64,000 nucleotides of DNA from Bacillota bacterium. GTDB lineage: Bacteria; Bacillota; Clostridia; TANB77; UBA1234. Location: NCBI GenBank assembly GCA_016280725.1, contig JAEEHF010000105.1, positions 1 to 64,000 of the forward strand. The letters run 5' to 3'. The number at the start of each line of letters is the position of its first letter. Position 1 is the stretch's first letter. The notes below the pieces were generated by a model. It was not told the DNA's origin, ran no database searches, and worked only from the letters and a program-made list of their open reading frames with translations. Below are positions 42,484 through 52,912 of the stretch, piece after piece. The position numbers were made by a program, and so were the translations under genes.

Positions 42484-43221
42484 TTACTCTTTATTCTTTG
42501 CTAAAGCTTCCATATCTGGCAATTGATGTGGAAATTCAGGTGATACGTTCGTGTTAAATTCTGTTAAATACCATGATTGTACGCTGTTTTCAATCTTAAC
42601 ATTCATGCCTAAATCTTTCGAATAATAAACTGTAAATTCTCTGCCATTTCCTTCATCTAATGTTCCTACAACTGTATCAACATCTCCGACTCCATCTATA
42701 TGAATTGTTTCATGGGTGTTTGAATAATTATCTAATATTGTATATGGTCTTCCCATGCAATAGCATTGTGGACTAGCAGGATATACACCATTGAAATACC
42801 AAGTATCCCAGCCTTGGTTATGGAAATATACGTATGAACTCCATTTATAATCTCCTAAATAATTATAATAATAAAACTCATTTTTTATTGCATTGTTTTC
42901 TGCAGTGATTCTTACACCATTCTCGACACTTTCACTATATTTAAATATATTGTTGTCTCTTTTGTATTCATCTGTTGTTGAGTAATTAGTTGAATTTTTT
43001 TCATCTGTTCTCCAGTGCAAATCTACGTTTTTAGGTAGTTTCATCCAGACATTTGCAATCTTTATATCTGGTCTTGTTTGATCAACATTGCTTACTGATT
43101 CTGTAACAGTTTCAACATTATTGTTTTCCACAGTATTATTTGCTACGTTGTTGTTTTCTTTTCCACAAGCAGTTAAGCATAAACATAAAATTGACATTAT
43201 TAAAATAATTTTCTTTTTCAT
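42484..43221 (-). CDS. Lipoprotein, hypothetical
   Basis: 245 residues. Signal peptide with lipobox LTAC (MKKKIILIMSILCLCLTACG), an Asn/Val/Thr-rich linker, then a β-rich outside domain with many Trp and Tyr (NVWMKLPKNVDLHW; YKWSSYVYFHNQGWDTWYF). ATG follows AAGGAGGT. Family not recognised. Confidence 0.78.
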   Translation of the reverse strand: MKKKIILIMSILCLCLTACGKENNNVANNTVENNNVETVTESVSNVDQTRPDIKIANVWMKLPKNVDLHWRTDEKNSTNYSTTDEYKRDNNIFKYSESVENGVRITAENNAIKNEFYYYNYLGDYKWSSYVYFHNQGWDTWYFNGVYPASPQCYCMGRPYTILDNYSNTHETIHIDGVGDVDTVVGTLDEGNGREFTVYYSKDLGMNVKIENSVQSWYLTEFNTNVSPEFPHQLPDMEALAKNKE

Positions 43222-43287
43222 TAAGATACCTCCTTAATTCTATGTATAATTTTATCTAATAAAAGCGCAGAGTTCAATTATTATTCT

Positions 43288-43316
43288 TGTAGGGGTGAGC
43301 ATAGCTTTCTCCTACG
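43288..43316. repeat. Short REP-like hairpin
   Basis: GTAGG ... CCTAC flanking GGTGAGCATAGCTTTCT; resembles the widespread clostridial intergenic palindromes with a GTAGGGGNGAGC arm. The rest of the 227-base gap 43222-43448 shows nothing clear. Confidence 0.4.
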
Positions 43317-43448
43317 ATAGGAATCGAATTTAGCAAATATTGTGTCTAGTATAAATGAGGTATATAATAAAATAGTAAGATTAAGTTACAATAAAGCAAA
43401 TTACGTAGGGCTAAAAACGTGATACTGTTTGACCAAAAGGAGTATGGT

Positions 43449-45375
43449 ATGAGAAAAATTTATTACTTATGTTGTTTAATAATAATATTTGTGACTATAA
43501 GTGTATCATATGCTGGTTCGTTCTCTGATGTGCCAGAAAATCATTGGGCATACGAAGTAATAACAAAAATGAATAAAAGTGGCGTGATTTCTGGCTACCC
43601 TGATGGAAGCTTTAAGCCAAACGATAGTATATCAAGGGCAGAATTTGCAAAGATTTTAGTGTTATCACTTTCTCTTAATAGCGGTAGCTCAATTTCATTT
43701 GAAGATGTTCCAAACTCTCATTGGGCGAATGAAGTGATCGGCATTGCGGGCAATTATATGGATTATCACTCGGTTGGAGGAATCAAATACTATTATCCAG
43801 CTAATAATGCTATGCGAGAAGATGTTACTTATGCTATTGTTCGAGCCCTTGGACTAGAAAATGAAGAGTATTCAGATTCATCACTGCTAAAGTTTTATGA
43901 TTGGTATAAAATTTCGGAGAATCGAGAAAAGTATATTGCAATTGCTGCTGAAAAAAATCTTATAAAGGGCAATGCAGACCACATGTTTAACCCCAAGGGA
44001 AGTTTAACGCGTGCCGAAGTCTGTCAATTGATTGAAAATGCAATATCGTATAGGAATAATAATGTTAATTCGCAAGCTGAAATGCACAAGCATGTTTGGT
44101 CGATGTGGATTCATAACTCGAAAGCCACTCATATGCGCTATTGCTTAATTGACTCATCTCATACCGAGCAAAAGCCGCATAGCTATTTATATGGATATTG
44201 TATAGATTGCAATTATAACCCATCAATAGGTCATGAACCTACTTCAAATTCTTTAGTTACTTCTACAGCAAAGCCTGTTGCAACAACTAAAATTTTGAGT
44301 AATCAAGCTCAAACTAATAGAAAAACGATTGAGGGCGACTTCTATTATAATGCACTTACACCAGTTCAAAAAGATATATATGAGAGAATTAAAAAGGCTT
44401 GTTATAACTATGAGACAGAAGTTGTATTAGATAATAATCATCTTTCAGATGTATTTCTTGCTATTGAATCGGTTAGATTAGATATGCCTCAATATTATTG
44501 GATTTACCTAAATAATGCATTTTCATTCTCATATGATAATAAAGGAAAAGTTACAAAGGTAATAATAACTATTCCAGAAAATGCAAGGGAAATAATGCGT
44601 AAAACGAATGAAAAGGCAAATCAGGTTGTTAGTAAATTGCAAGGGTCGGATTATGAAAAAGTAAAAGCAATATATGAATGGATTATTAATAACACCATTT
44701 ATGAAAAAAGCGAAGATGACCAGTATATGTATGCTGTACTTCTAAATGGAAAAGCGGTTTGTGCAGGATATGCCAAGACTTTTAAATACTTATGTGAGAA
44801 AGTTGGTATTGAGTGTATACATTTGTCAGGTAATCATGATGACCCAAGTTCTCATGCTTGGAGTGCAGTAAAATTGAACAATAAGTACTATTGGGTTGAT
44901 GTTACTTGGGGAGATGGACATTACAAAATGAAGGATGGAAGTAACAAAGATTTCGTTGATTACAACTATCTATTAGTTACAGATGATAAATTTTTACCAG
45001 AGCATACTCTTAATCAGTTCTTTTCATTCACAGAGGGAAGAAGATTTAGGATAAATGTAGTTTATCCAAGTTGCCATGATGATTCATATAATTATTTTAA
45101 AATGAATGGTTGCTATTTTGAAAAATATGATGAAAATGTTATTTCAAATTATTTAATTTCTACGCTTAAAAATGGAAACATGGATGATATTGAGTTTAAG
45201 TTTGGATCAACAGAGGAACTAAATAAATTTAATGAAGAATTTATGGCGAATGGTGTTGTTTTTAAAGTAATTCGAAAGGCGTTAAATAACAATAAGGATA
45301 CTATTTATTATCACTGGAATTATTGGAATCCGGGCAACAGTTATTGTAGAATTAAGATATATTTACGGTGAATAA
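43449..45375 (+). CDS. SLH-anchored transglutaminase-like protease/cross-linking protein
   Basis: About 640 residues. Signal peptide (1-22, ending SYAG), three SLH domains (about 23-210), a His/Cys-containing linker (CLIDSSHTEQKPH...CIDCNYN), and a transglutaminase-like core: Cys in KAVCAGYAKTF (about 437), His in SSHAWSAVKL (about 469), Asp in YYWVDVTWGDG (about 484), the complete triad. Such proteins act at the wall as proteases or cross-linkers. ATG 43449 is chosen for AAAGGAG spacing. The last codon before the zero-frame stop is CGG (45366): TTA CGG TGA, ending LR; a +1 skip would end LGE at 45375. Either end is possible. Confidence 0.88.
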
Positions 45376-45394
45376 CTGAATTCGTGGATGATAG

Positions 45395-45454
45395 AACGGG
45401 ACAATCTTTCTTGACAAAGATTTATGTTGAGTCAAAAAAGGTTGTCCCGTTTTG
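45395..45454 (+). terminator. Long hairpin with GGGACAA arms, terminator/REP-like
   Basis: AACGGGACAA...TTGAC pairs with GTCAA...TTGTCCCGTT, 20-bp imperfect stem followed by T residues. Likely terminator of the SLH-transglutaminase gene; the GGGACA arm resembles dispersed REP-type palindromes. Confidence 0.65.
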
Positions 45455-45530
45455 TCCGGAATGTTGAAAAAATCCTACTTTTGAGGTATTATTTATATGA
45501 AAAAAAGCCTTGAAAAAAGGATGTGATAAT

Positions 45531-46676
45531 TTGAGCGAAGATATTGTAGCCGTAAGCAGATGTGAAGATTATGAAGAGGAAAAAATTCATAAATCTATGG
45601 ATGAAGTTTTAAATCTATGTGGGGGGTTAGATTTTATTAAGCCGGGAATGAATATTGCAATTAAAGCTAACTTAGTTGCAGGGATGGGACCAGAAAAAGC
45701 ATGCACAACACACCCAAAACTTCTTTTAGATTTGTGCAAAAGAATAATCGATAAAGGTGCAAATGTTACAGTGGGAGATAGTCCAGGAGGACCATTTTCA
45801 AAGATATACATAAATCAAATATATAAACTTACTGGAATAAAAGAATTAGAGCAATTTGGAGTTATGCTAAATAATAATTTTAACGGAGTAGAGATTAAAT
45901 TTCCAGATGGCTTAAAATGCAAAGAGTTTTCAATGACAGAGTATCTAAAGGATGCGGATGCAGTTATTAATTTTTGCAAGCTAAAGAGTCATGGAATGAT
46001 GGCTCTTTCATGTGGTGTTAAAAATCTTTTTGGAATTATTCCAGGTACAATTAAACAAGAGTTTCATTTTAGATATCCAAACTATAATGATTTCGCAAAT
46101 ATGCTAATTGACCTAAATGAATATCTAAAACCAAAGCTTACAATTGTAGATGGAATTCTAGCAATGGAAGGTAATGGCCCAACTGCAGGAGTTCCAAAGC
46201 AAGTTGGATTACTAATTGCCTCAAAAAATCAATATAAACTAGATTATGTTTGTGCACACATAATAGGGCTTGCAATGGAAAATGTTCCAACTATCGAAGA
46301 ATCATTTAAAAGAGGATTTGTTCCAAAGGATGTTCATGATATCGAATGTAATGTGAATATAGATGAGTTAGTTGTAAAAGATTTTGATACAAGAAAAACA
46401 CATAAGGCTTTGCCATTTACAGATGACTCAAAGCTTTTTGGAAGGCTTGCAAAAAAGTTTTTAAGGTCAAAACCAGAGGTCAATAAGGAAGAATGCATTG
46501 GTTGTGAAAAATGCAAAAATATTTGCCCCGCAAGTGCAATTACAATGAAAGATAAGAAGCCAGTGATTGATAGAAAAAAGTGTATTTCATGTTTTTGCTG
46601 CCAGGAGTTTTGTCCAAAAGGTGCAATGAAGGTTAAACGAACAAAACTAGCACGAATGCTTGAAAAAGGTAAATAG
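45531..46676 (+). CDS. DUF362 protein with 2[4Fe-4S] ferredoxin domain
   Basis: 381 residues, cytosolic. The DUF362 part (about 1-290) has NIAIKANLVAGMGPEKACTTHP and FCKLKSHGMMALSCGVKNLFG, typical of this family of presumed iron-sulfur oxidoreductases. The C-terminal ~65 residues are a bacterial ferredoxin: CIGCEKCKNICPASAI and CISCFCCQEFCPKGAM, binding two [4Fe-4S] clusters. TTG 45531 follows AAAAGGATGTG; an upstream ATG lacks a site. Reaction unknown. The α2-macroglobulin-like gene begins 20 bases later. Confidence 0.88.
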   Translation: MSEDIVAVSRCEDYEEEKIHKSMDEVLNLCGGLDFIKPGMNIAIKANLVAGMGPEKACTTHPKLLLDLCKRIIDKGANVTVGDSPGGPFSKIYINQIYKLTGIKELEQFGVMLNNNFNGVEIKFPDGLKCKEFSMTEYLKDADAVINFCKLKSHGMMALSCGVKNLFGIIPGTIKQEFHFRYPNYNDFANMLIDLNEYLKPKLTIVDGILAMEGNGPTAGVPKQVGLLIASKNQYKLDYVCAHIIGLAMENVPTIEESFKRGFVPKDVHDIECNVNIDELVVKDFDTRKTHKALPFTDDSKLFGRLAKKFLRSKPEVNKEECIGCEKCKNICPASAITMKDKKPVIDRKKCISCFCCQEFCPKGAMKVKRTKLARMLEKGK

Positions 46677-46696
46677 AATATATGGGAGGATATGAT

Positions 46697-49600
46697 ATGA
46701 ACTATTTAAAGTATATTTTTCTTTTAGGACTGTTTATTTTTTCGGGTTGTACGAATGAAGAAATAACAATACCTGAGCCGGTATATGATGAACCTATGAT
46801 TATAACGCAAGAGTCCGATCGTTATGAGACAAAGGAGAAAATAGTGTTTAATAAATTATCTGAAGCTAAGATAACATGTAAAGATGAAAAGAATAATGTT
46901 ATTCCAAAGAATGCAAGCTTTGATATTGAGTTTGAAAATGATGTGTCACGTGAATATGTTGAAAATACATTTTCAATTAAGCCATATAAAGACTTTACTG
47001 TGGTAGAACACTCACCTAAAGCGTATACATTAAATGTAGTTGATGGCCTAGAAGATAATCAAATTTATCAAGTAGAAGAAAAGACCACTGATGGAGTTAA
47101 AAAGTGGGCTTTTCAGACAGAAAAAGTTTTTAAAGTAGAATATACATATCCTGGCAATAATGGATATTTAAGTGAAACTGGCGTTCCAGAGATTAGATTT
47201 AATGGAGAAATATCTAAGGATACTCCTCTTAAAGATTATGCTAAAATTTCACCAATTGTTAATGGAGAGTGGAAATCCTCATATACATATAATTATCGTT
47301 TTGAACATTCAGCTCACTTAACTGCTGAACAAACATATACAATTACAATTAAGAAAGGCTTGAAGGATACAGATGGTAATGCTTTGGCAGAAGATTACAC
47401 GTTTTCTTTTACAATACAAAATTATAAGCAAAGTGATGTTTCAGCAAATCTAAATCTAATAAATGTATACAAGCCTGAAACAGATATAGATTTCACAATG
47501 AATCTTTATCTAAACTTAAATAAAGCGCTTACAATTGAAGAAGCAAATGTTAAAGTAATAAATCTTGGCTCAAAAGATGAGTTTATTAAGGCAAGTCAGG
47601 ACTATGTATACATTGAAAAAACGAAGAACTATTATGAATCAAAAGAATTCGACACAGTATTTGAAAAAGACTTAAAAGATATTGTAAAAGCGGAATACGA
47701 TAAAGCAAAAGAGCAAAAGAAAAATTGGTACAGCGAAGAAATACCACTAAACCTAAATCTTTCTATTAAAGAACAAGGATATTATTTAGTTGTTTTAAAA
47801 CTAAATAAAGAATATAGTAGTGCAGTATTTCAGGTTAACGATACAACGGCAAATTGCAGTGTTATATCAAGAGATAATTTCATATTCTTATATAAAGGAA
47901 AAGATGGAAAAGATAATAGCGTAGATGTATATGTTAATAACAAAAAACTTGGAACAACTGATGAAGACGGGGTTTTATATGTTGAAGAATATAGCAAGAT
48001 TATTAAAGAAGTAGATGATAAGTTCAACTATGTTGAATTCAAAAATAATGATACTTCGCTTGTTTTTGACATTTCATCTCAATTATATAGCTATGATAAA
48101 GGCGAAAATAGGTTAACATCATATAAGAAATTCAATAATGGGTACTTGTATGTTGACAGAAATACATATAAGCCAGGCGAGACAGTTTACTTCTGGGGAT
48201 ATGCTAAAAATAGAAAAGTTGATGTTAAAAGTGCAACCTTAAAAGTAAACGCAAATTGGAATGAAGTTATTGTTGAAATTCCACTTAAGCTAAGTAGCGT
48301 AGGTTCATTTGATGGAGAGTATGTTATAGAAGGGCTAGACAATGATAGCTATTTAGATTTTGATCTTTACATCGAAGATGATTTAGTAACTTCTGCGTAT
48401 GCACAAGTTAGAAACTATGAATTAATGCAATACAATATTTCGGTTGAATCCGAAAAAGAAGCATACATTGATAAAGATGCGACAATAGTTAACGTTAAAG
48501 CAGAAACATACGATGGAACTCCTCTTAAAAATCAGGAATTTGAATATTCTCTTGGAAATAAGTACATTAGCGAATATGAGATGGTTACTGGAACCATTAA
48601 AACTGATGAACTTGGAAATGCTACGATTAAGGCGCCGATAAACCTTAAAAATGTTATCTCTATCGAACCAAAGTATTTAAATATGACGGTTCTAAATAAA
48701 CTAATTGACTCAGAACAACACGAAGTATCTTTTAGAGCATACCCATATAAAAATTATGCACAAGCTCAAATCAAATATATTGTTGACGAGAATAATTATC
48801 ACATAGATATTAAGGAACATCTTTCGTTAGATAAAGATACGCCTGCAAATGATTCTGTTAGAGTAAATGCAAAAGCATATAAAATGGTAAGAAGTGTTGT
48901 AGGGCAAAGGTATAACAAATACACAAAAGAAATGCAGGATATAGTTGAATATAATGAAGTGCCAGTTAGCTCTGAAAACAAGAGTTTCACAATTACTGTT
49001 AAAAACGGTAAGGGTGAATATACTTTAGATAATTATAGTAAAGAAAAGAACTGTTATTACAAATTCTATGCATTCCTTGTAACAGACGCTGGAAAAGAAC
49101 TTGCTTTAGGTTATTCTTCGGATGGTTCAATTTATTATAATAGTTATAAAACTATCAATGATAAATCTGAGTATGAAGAAGTTGAATATGTTACTCCGAA
49201 AATTTTACCAGAGCTAAATTACAGTCTTTCGTATGAAAGAAATGACAAACTTAAAGTAGGGGATGAGGTATATTTCTATTTGTACGATGAAGATGGAAGA
49301 AGACTTAATGATTACTCTAAGTTTGAGTTCTATACACTATTAGTATCAGCAGAAGGAAATAAGATAATTAGAAACAAAGGTGAAAGACCTCACTTTACAT
49401 TTACAAAAGAAATGGGTGCGAATGTTTGGTCACACACAATTTGTTATGATACTTTAAAAGCATACGTTCCACAATCTTATTCAACTATAAGATTTTGTGA
49501 TGGACTATCTTTTAGATCATTTAAAATGTGGTCGCCAAACGAAATTAAGCTTTGCGAAGATGAAGTAAAACTTGATGTGAATATTTCTTTTGATAAAGAT

Positions 49601-51691
49601 GTTTATGCACCAAGAGATGAAGCAGTAATTAAGATTAAAGTTACTGATCAAGGCAAAGGGGTAAAAGCTGGAGTTAATCTTTCTGCACTTGATACTGCTT
49701 TTATTGATGCAAATGGCCAGTCATATGCAAATATTTTAAGCTCTGTATATAATCAATATAATTTAAGTGCCTCATATACTTCTACTAAAGAGTATTCTCA
49801 AGCAGCAACAAAAGCGGATACAAATGGAGTAAGAAACCTAGCTGCTACCGAAATGGCAATGGATGATGCTGGCGGTGGCGGAGGTGGCGATGAAGAAGGT
49901 GCAGTTCGCGATGACTTAAAGATAACTGCATTTTTCCAAAGTATTGTCACAGATGAAAATGGTAATGCGGAAATCAGAGTAAAACTTCCAGATAATATCA
50001 CTGAGTGGACAATTAAGGCTCAAGCAATTTCAGACAACTTTAAAGTGTTTGCAGAAGAAAAGAAGATAAAGGTAAGCAAAGATTTCTTTGTTGCATTGAA
50101 CTTTAAAGATAGGTATTTAGCTGGAGAACATTTTGCATTTGATGTAAAGAGTTTTTCAAAACTATATCCAGGAAAAGATGTTAAGTATGATATTGAAATA
50201 ACGGATGAGTCGGGTAATGTAGTTGAAAGCGGAACAGCAAGTTCAAAAGCACAGGATGTTATTTCGTATAAGGTTGAAAAGCCAATCGAAAAAGTTGGAA
50301 AGTATAAATTGAAATTAGTTGGTACTTGTGAAGGAGCAAAAGACACTTTAATTGATGAAATTGAAATTACTGAGAGTCTATTTGATTCAACAATTAGAGA
50401 AGATTTGGAACTAAATATTGGAGACAAGATTTCAATAGTATCAAATAGAGGTTATTTATATGTTCTAAATAAAGATATTGCAAAAATAATGCCAACATTA
50501 TTTGAAGTAAGTCATTTATATAGCCATGATAGAAACGATATTAGAGTCATATCAAATGAAGTTAGAAGAATTTTGAGTGATCTTTGGAACGGAAAATCAT
50601 TTGAATATAAACAATCTTATTTCTATGATGCAGATAAAATGATTTTTAAAGTAATGGATAATTCTTCAGACGATGCAAGACTTGCCTTAAGAATGCTTGC
50701 TACGAAATCAATTCGATTAAATAGTAATGATGCACTTGATAAAATAGAAGTAAGACTTGGAGAAATGGCAAGACTATGGGCGAAAGTTAATATGAACATG
50801 GCAACACTTAAAGAACTAAGAGAACAAAAGGAAAATTTAATAAATGATAGTTCTTCTTATACGAAGGAGGACGTATTATATCTTGCACTTGCCTTTGCTG
50901 ATTTTGGAAGTCATGATGATGCAAACGAGCTTTATTCTATTATTAACGCTCAGACTTCTAGACTAGATGATAATGAAAATGAACTAATGTTAATACTTAA
51001 GATAAAGCTAAATAAAAAGGATATAGAAGAGTCATACAAAGAATACATGAAGAATAAAGAAAACATGCTTCCAGAAAACTACAACTTCATAAGACTATAT
51101 TATATTCAAAATGCACTTTCGAAGAACTTCACACCTGGCGAAATAGTTCTAAATGTAAATGGTAAAGATGAAGAAATTGCAATTAGAAATATTGGGCTTA
51201 CAAGAGTAGCTATAAAGGGTAAGGATAGTATTAGACTAACAGCTAAGACAGACAACTTAAAGTTTATGATTGAGCAATATAAGCCAGTAGACTTTAAAGA
51301 TGTTCCAAGTAAAAAATATATTATTTCAAAGACATATAGTAGCGCTTTACCAAATCTTGGTGACATGGTTGAAGTCACACTTAAGATTGACAATAAGAAA
51401 CTATATGAGGACGGAATAAAATACGGTTTAGAAATAGAAGATGCTATTCCAAACAATATGACGTATGTTGAATATTTGCATGAAGCAAGCAATAGTGGAT
51501 ATCTAAGAGACCAAAACGGACAAAAGATTACAATTGGATATTGGAATCCATATAGTCCAAAGTGGGCACCGGATAAGACTGTTTCTACTATAAAATATAA
51601 AGTTAGAGTAACTAATTCAGGTGAGCAATATGAGCCAGGTACTATTTTAATAACATATGCAAATGAAATAATTGATGGAATTAAGAAGTAA
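46697..51691 (+). CDS. Alpha-2-macroglobulin family lipoprotein, without thioester
   Basis: 1,664 residues, lipid-anchored: MNYLKYIFLLGLFIFSGC (lipobox FSGC). Bacterial Ig-like domain (about 135-245), several macroglobulin β domains (about 250-1040), a Gly-rich bait-like segment (GGGGGDEEGAVRDD, near 1058), then the A2M signature DENGNAEIRVKLPDNITEWT and an α-helical thioester-like domain followed by a receptor-binding-like domain. None of the eight cysteines I see after the lipobox lies in a CxEQ motif, so it cannot form the covalent trap and probably acts as a non-covalent protease trap or structural protein. ATG 46697 follows GGGAGGA. TetR gene follows by 9 bases. Confidence 0.87.
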   Translation: MNYLKYIFLLGLFIFSGCTNEEITIPEPVYDEPMIITQESDRYETKEKIVFNKLSEAKITCKDEKNNVIPKNASFDIEFENDVSREYVENTFSIKPYKDFTVVEHSPKAYTLNVVDGLEDNQIYQVEEKTTDGVKKWAFQTEKVFKVEYTYPGNNGYLSETGVPEIRFNGEISKDTPLKDYAKISPIVNGEWKSSYTYNYRFEHSAHLTAEQTYTITIKKGLKDTDGNALAEDYTFSFTIQNYKQSDVSANLNLINVYKPETDIDFTMNLYLNLNKALTIEEANVKVINLGSKDEFIKASQDYVYIEKTKNYYESKEFDTVFEKDLKDIVKAEYDKAKEQKKNWYSEEIPLNLNLSIKEQGYYLVVLKLNKEYSSAVFQVNDTTANCSVISRDNFIFLYKGKDGKDNSVDVYVNNKKLGTTDEDGVLYVEEYSKIIKEVDDKFNYVEFKNNDTSLVFDISSQLYSYDKGENRLTSYKKFNNGYLYVDRNTYKPGETVYFWGYAKNRKVDVKSATLKVNANWNEVIVEIPLKLSSVGSFDGEYVIEGLDNDSYLDFDLYIEDDLVTSAYAQVRNYELMQYNISVESEKEAYIDKDATIVNVKAETYDGTPLKNQEFEYSLGNKYISEYEMVTGTIKTDELGNATIKAPINLKNVISIEPKYLNMTVLNKLIDSEQHEVSFRAYPYKNYAQAQIKYIVDENNYHIDIKEHLSLDKDTPANDSVRVNAKAYKMVRSVVGQRYNKYTKEMQDIVEYNEVPVSSENKSFTITVKNGKGEYTLDNYSKEKNCYYKFYAFLVTDAGKELALGYSSDGSIYYNSYKTINDKSEYEEVEYVTPKILPELNYSLSYERNDKLKVGDEVYFYLYDEDGRRLNDYSKFEFYTLLVSAEGNKIIRNKGERPHFTFTKEMGANVWSHTICYDTLKAYVPQSYSTIRFCDGLSFRSFKMWSPNEIKLCEDEVKLDVNISFDKDVYAPRDEAVIKIKVTDQGKGVKAGVNLSALDTAFIDANGQSYANILSSVYNQYNLSASYTSTKEYSQAATKADTNGVRNLAATEMAMDDAGGGGGGDEEGAVRDDLKITAFFQSIVTDENGNAEIRVKLPDNITEWTIKAQAISDNFKVFAEEKKIKVSKDFFVALNFKDRYLAGEHFAFDVKSFSKLYPGKDVKYDIEITDESGNVVESGTASSKAQDVISYKVEKPIEKVGKYKLKLVGTCEGAKDTLIDEIEITESLFDSTIREDLELNIGDKISIVSNRGYLYVLNKDIAKIMPTLFEVSHLYSHDRNDIRVISNEVRRILSDLWNGKSFEYKQSYFYDADKMIFKVMDNSSDDARLALRMLATKSIRLNSNDALDKIEVRLGEMARLWAKVNMNMATLKELREQKENLINDSSSYTKEDVLYLALAFADFGSHDDANELYSIINAQTSRLDDNENELMLILKIKLNKKDIEESYKEYMKNKENMLPENYNFIRLYYIQNALSKNFTPGEIVLNVNGKDEEIAIRNIGLTRVAIKGKDSIRLTAKTDNLKFMIEQYKPVDFKDVPSKKYIISKTYSSALPNLGDMVEVTLKIDNKKLYEDGIKYGLEIEDAIPNNMTYVEYLHEASNSGYLRDQNGQKITIGYWNPYSPKWAPDKTVSTIKYKVRVTNSGEQYEPGTILITYANEIIDGIKK

Positions 51692-51700
51692 AGGATTGTT

Positions 51701-52267
51701 ATGAATAAAACAAAAAGAAGAATTTTTAAAACTGCAATTAAATTATTTTCACAAAAGGGATTTGACAACGCCGGAATAGAAGAAATAACTGCTGTTTCCG
51801 GTGTTGCAAAAGGCTCACTATACTATCACTTTGAAACGAAGGAAGAAATATTTGATACGCTATTAGATAGTGGATTTAAACTTTTAGGAAATAGCATTGA
51901 GATAAAATTTAGACATAGAGAAACAGCAAAAGAAAAACTTGAAGCTATAATTCTTATTTTAATTAAGATAGTTGTATTGTATGAGGAATTTTTAACAGTA
52001 GTAATAAGTAATAGCCTTGGAGAAAATGAAAGAGCTTTAAAATGCCAAAATGCTATAGATAAGTTTTGCAAGCAGATAGCAGATGTTATAAACGAAGGCA
52101 TTTCGAATGGTGAGTTCAAAAAGGTAAACTCAGATAATGTAGCATATTTCATTTTTGGAACAACATATTCAACGGCCCTTTATAGAATTAAAATGCAAAA
52201 AGATGTCTCAAGTAGTGAAATATTTGAGGATGTAGGAAAGCTACTAGTAGATGGCCTGCTCAGCTAG
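51701..52267 (+). CDS. TetR-family transcriptional regulator
   Basis: 188 residues. N-terminal helix-turn-helix (about 8-54): RRIFKTAIKLFSQKGFDNAG, then ITAVSGVAKGSLYYHFETKE, the TetR consensus. The ligand-binding part is all-helical and not further assigned. It begins 9 bases after the macroglobulin gene and is probably co-transcribed; it may regulate that operon, although I see no clear operator. Confidence 0.9.
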   Translation: MNKTKRRIFKTAIKLFSQKGFDNAGIEEITAVSGVAKGSLYYHFETKEEIFDTLLDSGFKLLGNSIEIKFRHRETAKEKLEAIILILIKIVVLYEEFLTVVISNSLGENERALKCQNAIDKFCKQIADVINEGISNGEFKKVNSDNVAYFIFGTTYSTALYRIKMQKDVSSSEIFEDVGKLLVDGLLS

Positions 52268-52271
52268 CATA

Positions 52272-52366
52272 CTTTTGGGGACACGACGGTCACACCTGCT
52301 GACCAGGTTTTTGGGGACACGACGGTCAGATCTGGTCAGCAGGTGTGACCGTCGTGTCCCCGAAAA
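52272..52366. repeat. REP-like palindrome with GGGGACACGACGGT
   Basis: A 29-base arm (52277-52305) has a perfect reverse complement at 52333-52361, and the loop holds another partial copy of the GGGGACACGACGGTCA word. Together they give a very stable cruciform/hairpin directly after tetR. The same core is at 30621 and 63947. This fits REP-type elements, which are usually spread by RAYT transposases encoded elsewhere. Confidence 0.85.
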
Positions 52367-52420
52367 CCTGTTGTATGGTAGCGAATTTTGATATAATCTT
52401 TTAGAAAAGGAGTGAGATTT

Positions 52421-52879
52421 ATGTTTTTGAAATCACTTTTAGAACAGTATGGCGACAGAAAAATTAGATTGTTTGTTGATATGGATGGAGTCATTGCGGA
52501 TTACAATGTTGGCGTACCATATAATTATCATCTTAAAAGACCTCTATTTGATAGCATAAAGAAGCTTGAAGATATTTCAAAAATGCCTAATGTTGAGCTT
52601 TTTATACTTTCTGCTACAAGGATGACAGAAGGTTATGAGCAAAAGCAGGGGTGGCTTGATAAATATGCTCCATTCTTTAAAAAAGAAAATAGAGTAATCC
52701 TTTCTAGAGAAGCAAATAATATGGAAGAATCATCAAAATTAAAAAAAGATTTTATCAAAAACCTAAAGAGAGATGGAAGCATTATAATAGTTATAGATGA
52801 TGATCCTAAGATTTTAAAAGAAATAAAGGATACAAATGAGGATGTTATTGTCCTTAAAGATACAGTTCTTGTTGAATAA
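52421..52879 (+). CDS. HAD-like 5'(3')-deoxyribonucleotidase family protein
   Basis: 152 residues, cytosolic. Residues 18-25 DMDGVIAD give the HAD nucleophile and acid (D-x-D-G-V), and IDDDPKIL near residue 128 gives the metal-binding Asp pair; FILSATRMTEGYEQKQGWLD is the conserved middle stretch of the 5'-nucleotidase (NT5C) subgroup. Likely dephosphorylates a nucleotide or similar small phosphate ester. ATG 52421 rather than GTG 52412, by spacing from AAAAGGAG. Confidence 0.8.
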   Translation: MFLKSLLEQYGDRKIRLFVDMDGVIADYNVGVPYNYHLKRPLFDSIKKLEDISKMPNVELFILSATRMTEGYEQKQGWLDKYAPFFKKENRVILSREANNMEESSKLKKDFIKNLKRDGSIIIVIDDDPKILKEIKDTNEDVIVLKDTVLVE

Positions 52880-52912
52880 ATAATACGGTGTTCTAAGTGG
52901 GGATAGATTGAA

